DNA of 64,000 nt from Isosphaera sp. (GTDB lineage: Bacteria; Planctomycetota; Planctomycetia; Gemmatales; Gemmataceae). This document shows, piece by piece, positions 17,291-25,389 of the stretch. Below the pieces are notes generated by a model, which was not told where the DNA came from, made no database searches, and was given only the letters and a program-made list of their open reading frames with translations. Location: contig PNKH01000027.1 of the NCBI GenBank assembly GCA_013822345.1, positions 1 to 64,000 of the forward strand, read 5' to 3'. The translations under genes and the position numbers were made by a program. Position 1 is the stretch's first letter, and every line of letters begins with the position of its first letter.

Positions 17291-17628
17291 GTTGCGCCGA
17301 CCACACCCACCACCACGGCCCGGACTGCGGGCACACCGGGATCCGGCACGGGGACCACGTCGACTACCTGCACGACGGGCACCTGCACCACATGAGGGCG
17401 GACGGGACGGTCGAGGAGCACGCGGTCGAGGTGGGGTCCGCCAACCCGGCCGGGTGCGGCGGCGGGCACGCCTGCGGCGGGCACGGGGCCGGGCACGTCC
17501 ACGGCCCGGGGTGCGGGCACCCGGCGGTCCCGCACGGGGACCACGTCGACTACCTCGTCGACGGCCACCTGCACCACCCGCACGACGGCCACTGCGACCA
17601 CCACGGGCCCGTCGCCGTCGTGGGCTGA
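17287..17628 (+). CDS. His-rich metal-binding protein with duplicated HGDHVDYL motif
   Basis: 113 residues, of which 26 are His and 6 Cys. The ATG overlaps the ArsR stop (ATGA), so the two are co-translated. A unit is duplicated: HGDHVDYLHDGHLHH near residue 21 and HGDHVDYLVDGHLHH near residue 82, each preceded by a Cys-Gly-His. There is no signal peptide or membrane helix. The composition and the ArsR linkage point to buffering or delivery of Zn, Ni or Co in the cytosol. Which metal is not shown by the sequence. Confidence 0.85.
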   Translation: MSCADHTHHHGPDCGHTGIRHGDHVDYLHDGHLHHMRADGTVEEHAVEVGSANPAGCGGGHACGGHGAGHVHGPGCGHPAVPHGDHVDYLVDGHLHHPHDGHCDHHGPVAVVG

Positions 17629-17645
17629 GCCCGGCCTGCCGTTCC

Positions 17646-17733
17646 GGTCGAACGGGCACGAGGTCGAGTCCCGGTGGGCGGCGGGAACCAACGGCCGCCG
17701 CCCACCGGGACTCGACCTCGTGCCCGTTCGACC
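17646..17733. repeat. 39-bp perfect inverted repeat
   Basis: Arms 17646-17684 and 17695-17733 match exactly around a 10-base loop. It begins 17 bp after the His-rich gene and ends just before a gene remnant, so it may act as a terminator but is far longer than needed. It is one of the longest perfect hairpins in the window. Confidence 0.85.
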
Positions 17734-17740
17734 CGGCTGA

Positions 17741-18052
17741 AGTACCTCCGGCGCCGCCGGGACCGGTGGCCGCTACGGCGACTCGGCCCGGTTCCGGGTG
17801 CGGGCGGAGGTGTACCGGCGGAACATCGAGGGCCGGGTCTACCCCGGCCGGGTCGTGGGGGTGGAGCGGGTGATGGGCCACAAGACCCTGTTCAACCGGG
17901 CCGCCTCGGGGCGGAAGGGCCTGCACGTCCACCAGGTCGTGGTCCAGATGGGCGAGGACTTCGTCGCCCGGGTCGGCCTCCAGGCGGGAGTGAGACCCGG
18001 CCGGGCCGGGGCCACGGCCCGGGCGGTCAGCGGCCGGGGCCGGACAGGATGA
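17741..18052 (+). pseudogene. Gene remnant, possibly the C-terminus of an HlyD/DevB-like adaptor
   Basis: Starts directly after the 39-bp palindrome with no start codon of its own; a stop codon lies at 17738-17740. The frame encodes a protein-like stretch (RYGDSARFRVRAEVY, RVVGVERVMGHKTLFN, LHVHQVVVQMGEDFVARVGL) and runs into the 3' end of the convergent CHAT gene. The strand pattern recalls the last domain of membrane-fusion adaptor proteins, but this is weak. A GTG at 17798 would allow an 84-residue product. Probably a leftover of a larger gene removed at the palindrome. Confidence 0.35.
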
Positions 18053-21032
18053 AGGCGGCCCACAGCCGGGGGTGGTTGCCGGACGCCGGGTCCTTCGGGT
18101 CGGCCTTCACCGGCACCGTGGTGAGGTCGACCTTCCCGGCCTTGAACCCCCGGGCCATCTCCCCGAACTGCTTCCCGTCGGCCCGCATGACCGCCAGCTG
18201 GGCCTGCCGGAGGGCCTCGACCGGCGGCTGTCCCTTCTCCCACAGCTGGTGGTAGAACTCGCCCATCAGGGCGGCGGTGGCGGCGTCGTCGACCTTCCAC
18301 AGGGTGGCGACCACGTCCCGGCACCCGGCGTAGTGGAACGCCCGCTGGAGCCCGAACACCCCCTCCCCGCCGGCCACGTCCCCGAGCCCCGTCTCGCACG
18401 CGCTGAGGACCGCCAGCCCCAGCCCGCTCAGGTCGAGGTCGACCAGGGCGTCCCCGGTCAGGATGCCCCGGCCCGGGGTGCCGGGGCGGTTCGCCCCGGC
18501 GAGCACCAGCCCGGTCATCAGCAGCGGGCTGTTCGCGACCCGCCCGACCCGCTCCCCGCGCCACGTCCGCTCGAACTCCTTCGGGTCGAGCTCGTACAGC
18601 CCGCGGAACGACGGGTCGGCGAAGAACCCGTGGGTGGCCAGGTGGGCGACCCGGGCCATCGGGAGTTCGGCCAGGACGGCGGCCGGCGTCGCCCGGTCGC
18701 CGGCCAGCCGGGTCGTCGGGAGTTTCCGCCGGCCGGCCGCGGCCGCCACCCCGTCGGCCTCGGCCGCCGCCCCGTCAAGGGTCGGCCACCCGAAGACCTG
18801 GTCCGGTTTCACGAGCGGGCCGCGGCCGGTCCGGGCCGCGGCCGCGGCCCAGAACCCGTACGGGTCGGCGTCGTACCCCACCCCGCCGACCACCAGGGCG
18901 GCCGCCGGCGGGTTCCGGACGGGGTCCTGGGGCCAGAGCTTGTCGAGAAGGAACGGGGCGTGGGGGATGGTGGCGAGGGCGAAGTCCTCGAGCAGGACGG
19001 TGCCCGGCTTGTCCCCGGGCAGGGCCGTCCACGGGACCCCGCACAGGGCCGCGTCCGGCGACACGTACACCGTCGTCGTCCCGGCCGGGAGTTCTTTCCG
19101 GACCTTCGCCCACACCAGGGCGCGGACCGCAGCCGGGAGGTCGGCCGGGACCGCCCTCCCGCTCGTGATCGCCCGCCGCCACCCCGCCACGGCCCGCTCG
19201 ATCGGCTCGGCCGGCCCGAGGTCGACCCAGGTCACCGCGTCCCGGGTCAGGACGAACGCCGCGTAGCTCCAGGTCCGGGTCTGCCCCGCCGTCCCGGGCT
19301 TGGCGGGGTCGTAACGGAAGTGGTCGTACCGGACGAAGTCCACGACCGCGGCCCCGGCGGGGAGCACCCGCTGGAGGTCGGCGGGGGCGGCGGCGGCCAG
19401 CTTCGCAACCCGGGCGACGGCCGGGAACGACCCGGCGGTGCGAATCTGGTCGGCGATCGCCCGGTCCAGGTCGCGCAGGTCGTCCGCCCGCTGCCTCGCC
19501 CGGACCGGGTCCCTGACCTCGGCCTCGAGCAACAGCGCCGCCCGCCGGCGGCGGTTCTCGGTCAGGTCAGCGAGGAGCCGGGCCGCGGCCGGGTCGGGGG
19601 CGGCCCGGACGGACAGCTGCCGCGCCTCGAACACCCGGGCGAGTTGGCCCTTCTCCGCCCACACCTCCGGGTACACCCGGTCAGCCCGGGTGCCCAGTGA
19701 CCGGGCGTTGCAGAGGTAGGGGTCGTGGACCAGAGGCAGGGCCGCGAGGAACCCGAGCGCCTCCCCATCGGATGCCCGGGCGGCGAACGCCGCCACCACC
19801 CGCCGGCGGACGCCGAGGGCCTCGGCGAACAGCGGCTCGGCCGCCGCGTACTGGCCCTCGGCGTAGTACAGGACCGCGAGGTTGGTGAGCCGCCGGGCCA
19901 AGTCCAGGTGATCCCCGCGGGAGAGCCGCCGGGTCATCTCCAGGGCGTCCCGGGCGAACTGCTCGGCGGCCCGCGCGTCGCCCTGGTCGGAACGCACCCG
20001 GGACAACCTGTTCAGGCAGTCGGCCACGTCCGGGTGGTCCCCGGGGTACAGCCGCCGGGTCACCGCCAGTTGTTCCCGCAGCAGGGCCTCCGCGTCGGCC
20101 AACTTGCCCCGCGACCACTGCAAGGAGGCCAGGCCGCCCAGCGAATCGGCGACGAGAGGGTGGTCCCCGTCCGACAACCGGCGGGCCTTGTCGGCGACCT
20201 CCCGGTAGAGCGCCTCGGCCTCGTCCCACTTCTCCCGCCCCCTGGCCACACCCGCGAGGCCGTACAGCGCGACGACCACGTCCCGGTTGTCCCTCTTGAA
20301 CAGCCGGCGGTACATGTCCCGGACGTCCCGGTAGAGCCCCTCGGCTTCCTCCAGCCGTCCCCGACTCGATGCCAGGCCGGCCAGGTTGCTCAGGGCGGCG
20401 GCGACCGTCATGTGGTCCCCCGGGTGCAGCCGGCGGAGCATGTCGATGTAGTCCCGGTAGTGGGACTCGGCGTTCACCCACTTCTTCCGGGCCTGGTGGA
20501 CCTCCGCCAACAGGAGGGAGGCCTGGGCGACCCTCATGTGGTCCCCGGAATACAACCGCCGGTAGGCGTCCCGGGCCTCCTCGGCCAGCGGCTCGGCCTC
20601 GGCGTGCATCCGCCGGTCCACGTACAGGAGGGCGAGGTTGTACAGGCCGGCGGCCAGGCCGGGGTGAGCCTCCGGGTACAACCGCCTCATCATCCCCAAG
20701 GCGTCCTTGGCCAGCGGCTCGGCCTCCCGCAGTTTCCCTTGGAGCCGATACACCGTCCCCAAGTTACTCAGCGCACTCGCCACGTCGGGGTGCCCGTCGG
20801 GGTACGCGTCCGTCGGGTAGAGCTGGCGGGCGATTCCGAGGGTTTCCGCCAGAGCCTTCCCCGCCTCGTCGTACTTCCCCCCCTGGTACGCCTTGTCAGC
20901 CGTCGCCTTCAACTCCAGACGCTTCGCCTCCAGCTCCTTCCGCTCGTCGGCGGTGAGCTTCTTCGGCGGGTCGTCGACCCCGGCCGCGGCCGCCGCCAGC
21001 ACCTGCCCCGCCGCCAGCACGAGCCCGCGCAT
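18027..21032 (-). CDS. TPR-CHAT protein (caspase-like peptidase)
   Basis: 1001 residues. A signal-like start (MRGLVLAAGQVLAAAAAG) and a charged stretch are followed by about eight tetratricopeptide-type repeats (roughly 45-480) sharing LYPGDHPDVA.. signatures, then a linker and the CHAT domain from about 600. The catalytic pair is intact: His in HLATHG (797-802) and Cys879 in SACETG. CHAT is the caspase/separase-clan peptidase domain. Its start overlaps the kinase stop (TGATG), so the two are coupled, and the operon begins with an ECF sigma factor. If the N-terminus is a real signal peptide the protein acts outside the cytoplasm; substrate unknown. Confidence 0.9.
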   Translation of the reverse strand: MRGLVLAAGQVLAAAAAGVDDPPKKLTADERKELEAKRLELKATADKAYQGGKYDEAGKALAETLGIARQLYPTDAYPDGHPDVASALSNLGTVYRLQGKLREAEPLAKDALGMMRRLYPEAHPGLAAGLYNLALLYVDRRMHAEAEPLAEEARDAYRRLYSGDHMRVAQASLLLAEVHQARKKWVNAESHYRDYIDMLRRLHPGDHMTVAAALSNLAGLASSRGRLEEAEGLYRDVRDMYRRLFKRDNRDVVVALYGLAGVARGREKWDEAEALYREVADKARRLSDGDHPLVADSLGGLASLQWSRGKLADAEALLREQLAVTRRLYPGDHPDVADCLNRLSRVRSDQGDARAAEQFARDALEMTRRLSRGDHLDLARRLTNLAVLYYAEGQYAAAEPLFAEALGVRRRVVAAFAARASDGEALGFLAALPLVHDPYLCNARSLGTRADRVYPEVWAEKGQLARVFEARQLSVRAAPDPAAARLLADLTENRRRRAALLLEAEVRDPVRARQRADDLRDLDRAIADQIRTAGSFPAVARVAKLAAAAPADLQRVLPAGAAVVDFVRYDHFRYDPAKPGTAGQTRTWSYAAFVLTRDAVTWVDLGPAEPIERAVAGWRRAITSGRAVPADLPAAVRALVWAKVRKELPAGTTTVYVSPDAALCGVPWTALPGDKPGTVLLEDFALATIPHAPFLLDKLWPQDPVRNPPAAALVVGGVGYDADPYGFWAAAAARTGRGPLVKPDQVFGWPTLDGAAAEADGVAAAAGRRKLPTTRLAGDRATPAAVLAELPMARVAHLATHGFFADPSFRGLYELDPKEFERTWRGERVGRVANSPLLMTGLVLAGANRPGTPGRGILTGDALVDLDLSGLGLAVLSACETGLGDVAGGEGVFGLQRAFHYAGCRDVVATLWKVDDAATAALMGEFYHQLWEKGQPPVEALRQAQLAVMRADGKQFGEMARGFKAGKVDLTTVPVKADPKDPASGNHPRLWAAFILSGPGR

Positions 21033-22816
21033 CACCGGGCCTCCCGCTTGCCGACCCGGGCGAAGCTCACCGCCCGGGCGTACCCCGCGTCCCCCTTCCC
21101 GATCCGCCGCCCGACCTCCGCCTGCAGCCCCAGCGGGCCGTCCGCCGCCGTCAGCTCCCCGGCGTACTTCAGCCCCCGCAGCCGGTCCGACCGGAGCACG
21201 TCGAAGTTCTCGAACCACACCCGGGCGTCCGCCCCCCGGAAGGCCAGCGGCTTCAGGTCCCGGAACCAGCCCCTGACGACCTCGTCCCCGGCCTCCAGCC
21301 GGGTCGGCCGGGCCAGCATCAGGACCGTCTCCATCCCGTTCCCGTCCCCCGTCACCTCGAACCCCCGCCCGCCCGGGGCCGTCACCTCCAGCCGCTCCCG
21401 CGGCTCCTCGGCCGCCGGCCGGGTGCCCCACTCCCCGGGCTCCCACGGGTACACCGGGACCGCCGCCCCGTGCTCGTCGATCCAGAACAGGTACAGGTAC
21501 GCCGGCCGGTCCACCTCCGCGACGAACTTGAACTGGTCCCCGGTCCGCAGCGGCATCGCCACCCTGTCCCACAGCGGGACCAGCGCGACCGAGCCGTCCG
21601 CGAGGTCGCGGTAGACGAGCAGGTCCACCGACCCCCGCGTCGGGGCCGCCGGGGGTGCCGGGGCGGGAGGGGCGGGAGGGGCGGGGTGGCCGGCGGCGTC
21701 CCCCCGCCGGAGGGCCAGCCACCCCCCCGTCCCGGCAACGAGGACGAGGGCGGCGGCGACCGCCGGCCAGCGCCGCCGCGCGGCCCGCCGGGCCTCGACG
21801 GCCGGCGGCGCGCCCGACAGGCCGGTCAGTTCGTCGGCGACCGCGGCGGCCGAGGCCGGGCGGCCGGCCGGGTCCTTGCACAGCAGCCGCATGACGAGGT
21901 CGGACAGGGCCGCCGGGACCGCCGGGTCGGCGGCCCGCGGCGGGGGCGGGTGGTGGTCGGCCACCGCCCGGAGGACCGCCGTCAGGGTCGGCCCGTCGAA
22001 CGCCCGCCGCCCGGTCGCGCACTCGTACAGGACCGCCCCCAGCCCGAACAGGTCCGCCCGGGGGTCCGGGGCCGCCCCGCTCGCCTGCTCCGGGGACATG
22101 TACCACGGGGTCCCCGCGTACACCCCGGGTGCGCCGGCCCCGTCGGCCGAGTCGCCCGACCGGGCGAGGCCGAAGTCGAGGACCTTGACCCGCCCATCCG
22201 GGGCCTCCAGCCACAGGTTGGCCGGCTTCACGTCCCGGTGGACCAGGCCGGCGGCGTGCGCCGCGGCCAGCCCCAGCGCCGCCTCCCGCCCGACCCGGGC
22301 CACCTCCGCGGGCGGGAGCGGGCCGCGGGCCAGCCGGTCGGCCAGCGACTCCCCGTCCAGGAACGGCATGACGAAGTACGGGAGGTCGCCCTCCTGACCG
22401 ACGTCGTGGATCGGGACGACGTGGTCGTGGCGGACGGCGGCCGCGGCCCGGGCCTCCCGGACGAACCGGGCCCGGAACCCGGCGTCCCAGGCCCGGACCG
22501 GGTCGATGACCTTGACCGCCACCCGCCGGCCGAGGTCGTCGTCCTCGGCCTCCAGCACCACCCCCATCCCCCCGCGGCCGACCTCCCGGACGACCCGGTA
22601 CCGGCCCAGCCGGGCGGGCGGGAACGCCCCACCCGGATGGGGGTCGGTGGGGGCGCACAGCCCGCCCACCCGGCGGAGGACGACGATCCGCGCGGCCAGT
22701 TCCGTGGCCAGTTCGGGGGCGTCGGCGCACAGCTCGACCGCCGGGACGTCCCGGCCGGCCGCCCGGGCCTCCTGCCAGGCGAGCAGGAGGGCGTTGAGTC
22801 GGTCCTCGGTCCCCAT
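21032..22816 (-). CDS. Ser/Thr protein kinase with C-terminal DUF4384-like domain
   Basis: 594 residues. A short helical N-terminal part precedes a full Hanks kinase: GRGGMGVV, Lys in VAVKV, HRDVKPANL, DFGLAR and YMSPEQASG. A transmembrane helix near 350-368 (RRWPAVAAALVLVAGTGGWLAL) leads to an extracytoplasmic domain resembling DUF4384 (VDLLVYRDLADGSVALVPL, LYLFWIDEHGAAVPVYP). It lies between the sigma factor (18 bp upstream) and the CHAT gene (overlapping), an arrangement suggesting that an external cue read by DUF4384 is passed to the sigma factor or to the peptidase. Confidence 0.9.
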   Translation of the reverse strand: MGTEDRLNALLLAWQEARAAGRDVPAVELCADAPELATELAARIVVLRRVGGLCAPTDPHPGGAFPPARLGRYRVVREVGRGGMGVVLEAEDDDLGRRVAVKVIDPVRAWDAGFRARFVREARAAAAVRHDHVVPIHDVGQEGDLPYFVMPFLDGESLADRLARGPLPPAEVARVGREAALGLAAAHAAGLVHRDVKPANLWLEAPDGRVKVLDFGLARSGDSADGAGAPGVYAGTPWYMSPEQASGAAPDPRADLFGLGAVLYECATGRRAFDGPTLTAVLRAVADHHPPPPRAADPAVPAALSDLVMRLLCKDPAGRPASAAAVADELTGLSGAPPAVEARRAARRRWPAVAAALVLVAGTGGWLALRRGDAAGHPAPPAPPAPAPPAAPTRGSVDLLVYRDLADGSVALVPLWDRVAMPLRTGDQFKFVAEVDRPAYLYLFWIDEHGAAVPVYPWEPGEWGTRPAAEEPRERLEVTAPGGRGFEVTGDGNGMETVLMLARPTRLEAGDEVVRGWFRDLKPLAFRGADARVWFENFDVLRSDRLRGLKYAGELTAADGPLGLQAEVGRRIGKGDAGYARAVSFARVGKREAR

Positions 22817-22834
22817 CGCCCCGCGCCCCCGTGT

Positions 22835-23437
22835 TCACCCGACCGGGAAGTCGCCCTCCAGCCGGTCGTTGAGCCGCAGACAGGCGGCCTGCCACCGCCG
22901 CCGGACGGTCCGGTCGGTTACCCCGAGCAGCTCCGCGATCCGGTCGTGGGTGAGCCCGTGATAGAAGGCCAGCCCGAACACCTCCCGCTCGTCCGGCGGC
23001 AGCCCGCCCACCGCCCCGTGGAACCGGCACCACCGGTCCAGGTCGTCCGCCCCCGGGTCCGGGTCCGCCAGCCGCCCGAGCGGGTCCGGGGGCGTGTCCG
23101 CGCGGCGGCGCCGGGCCGCGTCCGGCCGGCACCCGGCCCGGCGGGCCAGGTCGAGCAGTTCCCTGCGGAGGTGGGCGGCGGCCAGGTTGAAGAAGTCCCG
23201 GGTGGTCGGCGGGTCGAGCCGGCGGAGGGCGGCCAGGAGGCGGACCAGCCCGCCCTGGAGCACGTCCCCGGTGTCGGCCAGCCCGCGGACGTTCGGGAAC
23301 CGCCCGAGCATCCGCCGGGCGAGCACCTCCAGCCGCCCGTGGGTCGACCGGACCAGCACGTCGGCGGCGGCGCGGTCCCCGGCGCGCCACCCGGCCGCCA
23401 GTGCGTTCAGCCGCACGGTGTCGAGCACTTCCGCCAT
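22835..23437 (-). CDS. ECF-family RNA polymerase sigma factor
   Basis: 200 residues from ATG 23437; the frame is open further upstream without protein-like sequence. Region 2 (LADTGDVLQGGLVRLLAALRRL) and region 4 (LPPDEREVFGLAFYHGLTHDRIAELLGVTDRTVRRRW, split by its turn) are clear, joined by a Pro/Arg-rich linker. The group is the planctomycete ECF type encoded beside protein kinases instead of anti-sigma factors. It is the first gene of the sigma-kinase-CHAT operon. Confidence 0.92.
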   Translation of the reverse strand: MAEVLDTVRLNALAAGWRAGDRAAADVLVRSTHGRLEVLARRMLGRFPNVRGLADTGDVLQGGLVRLLAALRRLDPPTTRDFFNLAAAHLRRELLDLARRAGCRPDAARRRRADTPPDPLGRLADPDPGADDLDRWCRFHGAVGGLPPDEREVFGLAFYHGLTHDRIAELLGVTDRTVRRRWQAACLRLNDRLEGDFPVG

Positions 23438-23582
23438 CGCGCGCACTCGCCGGGGTGATTCAACGGCCGTCACGATACCCCGGCGGCCGCGTCCGATCCA
23501 CAACTTTTTACAACCGGGCGAACGGGAGCCGGCCCGCCGCGAACGGCGGGGGCGGAATATTCGTGTCCGGTTCGCGACCCGG

Positions 23583-23603
23583 GGGGCGTTCCCGGAACGC
23601 CCC
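23583..23603. promoter_or_regulatory. Short hairpin in the leader of the beta-helix gene
   Basis: Arms GGGGCGTTCC (23583-23592) and GGAACGCCCC (23594-23603) almost touch, 37 bp before the start codon at 23641. It sits between divergent genes, so it is not an obvious terminator; a leader-mRNA structure or protein-binding site is possible. Confidence 0.35.
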
Positions 23604-23640
23604 GGGCACCCGCGCCCGACCCCCTTTCGGAGGCCTGCCG

Positions 23641-25287
23641 ATGACCCCGACCGCGCGCCGCCCGTTCGCCCCCCGGCTGGAGCGGCTGGACGACCGGGCC
23701 CTGCCCAGCACCTTCACCGTCCTGAACCTCAACGACGCCGGGGCCGGGTCACTCCGGGCGGCGGTCGCGGCGGCCAACGCCAACCCGGGGGCCGACACCA
23801 TCGTCTTCCGCCCCGGCCTGGCCGGCACTATCCGCCTGACCTCGGGGCAACTCACCCTGACCGACGACGTGACCATCGACGGCCCCGGCTCGCCGCGGCT
23901 GGCCGTCAGCGGCAACGACCGCAGCCGGGTGTTCGAGGTCCGCGGCGCCGGCACCGACGTGGTCATCGACGGGCTGCACATCACCCGCGGCCGGGCCGAC
24001 GGCCAGGCCCCCACCCTCGCGAGCACCGGCGGCGGCATCCTCAGCCAGGGCAACCTGACCCTCACCGACGTCCTCGTGTCCCGGAACCGGGCGGTCGGGG
24101 ACGCCGGGGTGGTCGTGCCCATCAGCGCCGCCCTGAACATGGCCGGGGCCGCCGTCGGCGGCGGGGTCGCGAGCTTCGGCACCCTGACCGTCATGCGCTC
24201 GACCTTCACCGCCAACGAAGCCGTGGGCGCCGACGACGCGGACAGCTCCGGGTTCTCCTTCCCCGCGCGGGCCTTCGCCGGCACCGCCTTCGGCGGCGCC
24301 CTCGGCAACTTCGGGACCGCCACCATCTCCGAGAGCACGTTCACGGACAACCAGGCCCTGGCCGGCAGCCGCGGCAGGGGGGACTTCGCCGCCATCGCCA
24401 GCGGCGGCGCGATCCTGAACGACGCCACCCTCACCATCAGCGGCAGCACCTTCCGCCGCAACCGGGCGGTCGGGGGCGACGACGCGGTGAGCCCGTTCCA
24501 CAACGGCCACGCCCTCGGCGGCGCCATCCTCAGCGGGTCGTTGCTGCCGGCCGTCGACCCCAACGGGCGGAGCGGCGACCTGACGGTCCGGACGAGCACG
24601 TTCGAGCACAACGAGGCGGTCGGCGGCAGCGGCAACCGCGTCACCCTGCCGCTGGACCAGGTCCCACCCGCGGACGCCCCGAACAACGCCTACGGCGGCG
24701 CCATCACGGTCTTCCAGGGGACCGGGGTGATCCGCCAGACGGTGGTGCGGAACAACCGGGCCGTCGCCGGCATCGGCGGCGCCGAACAGAAGGGAAGCCT
24801 GGGCGTCGGCGGCGGCGTCTTCTTCTTCAACTTCCTCGGCGGGGCGACGGGCGCGGTCGAGGGGAGTGTGATCACCGGCAACGAGGCGGTCGGCGGGCGG
24901 GGCCGGGACGGCGGCCGCGGCGGGGACGGGCTGGGCGGCGGGCTGGCCGCCGGCGGCCTCGGGTCCCCGTTCGGCGCCCCCGGGGCGGTCACCGTCTCCG
25001 ACACGGTGGTGTTCAACAACCTGGCCCGCGGCGGGGACGGGGGGCGGGGCGGGGCCGGGGGCGACGGCCTCGGCGGCGGGGTGTACGTCGACGCCGACAA
25101 CACCCTGACCGGGACCGCCGACCTGATCACCCTGAACCGGGCCCGCGGCGGGGAGGGGCGGGGCGGGGGCGACGACGGCCGGGGGGTCGGCGGCGGGGTC
25201 TACAACCTGGGCACGTTCGCCGACACCCTGACCCTCATCGTCCTCAACCAGGCGTCCACCAGCGACGACGACTTCTTCGGCTTCTAG
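23641..25287 (+). CDS. Surface protein with right-handed parallel beta-helix repeats
   Basis: 548 residues from ATG 23641 with GGAGG 7 bases upstream. There is no classical signal peptide; the N-terminus RLERLDDRALPS is the Arg/Leu-rich motif seen on many planctomycete surface proteins (LEPR-XLL-like). The rest is a beta-helix built from degenerate rungs such as STFTANEAVG, STFTDNQALAG, STFRRNRAVGG and SVITGNEAVGG, with Gly-rich turns. The early part (NDAGAGSLRAAVAAANANPG, ITRGRADG) matches polymorphic-outer-membrane-protein-like repeat proteins. No catalytic motif is visible; adhesion or glycan binding is a guess. Confidence 0.85.
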   Translation: MTPTARRPFAPRLERLDDRALPSTFTVLNLNDAGAGSLRAAVAAANANPGADTIVFRPGLAGTIRLTSGQLTLTDDVTIDGPGSPRLAVSGNDRSRVFEVRGAGTDVVIDGLHITRGRADGQAPTLASTGGGILSQGNLTLTDVLVSRNRAVGDAGVVVPISAALNMAGAAVGGGVASFGTLTVMRSTFTANEAVGADDADSSGFSFPARAFAGTAFGGALGNFGTATISESTFTDNQALAGSRGRGDFAAIASGGAILNDATLTISGSTFRRNRAVGGDDAVSPFHNGHALGGAILSGSLLPAVDPNGRSGDLTVRTSTFEHNEAVGGSGNRVTLPLDQVPPADAPNNAYGGAITVFQGTGVIRQTVVRNNRAVAGIGGAEQKGSLGVGGGVFFFNFLGGATGAVEGSVITGNEAVGGRGRDGGRGGDGLGGGLAAGGLGSPFGAPGAVTVSDTVVFNNLARGGDGGRGGAGGDGLGGGVYVDADNTLTGTADLITLNRARGGEGRGGGDDGRGVGGGVYNLGTFADTLTLIVLNQASTSDDDFFGF

Positions 25288-25389
25288 CCGGCCGTGCGCG
25301 GGCGCACACGGGGCGTGGCGCCCGCGCACGGCCGGGTGTCCTCCGCCCCGTGGTTCGCAACCCGATTTCCCCCTCCCTGGAGCCGACCC

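Noticed and set aside
17798-18052. 84-residue gene from GTG 17798
   Set aside because: It has no ribosome site and is better explained as the tail of a larger protein whose frame extends upstream to the palindrome.
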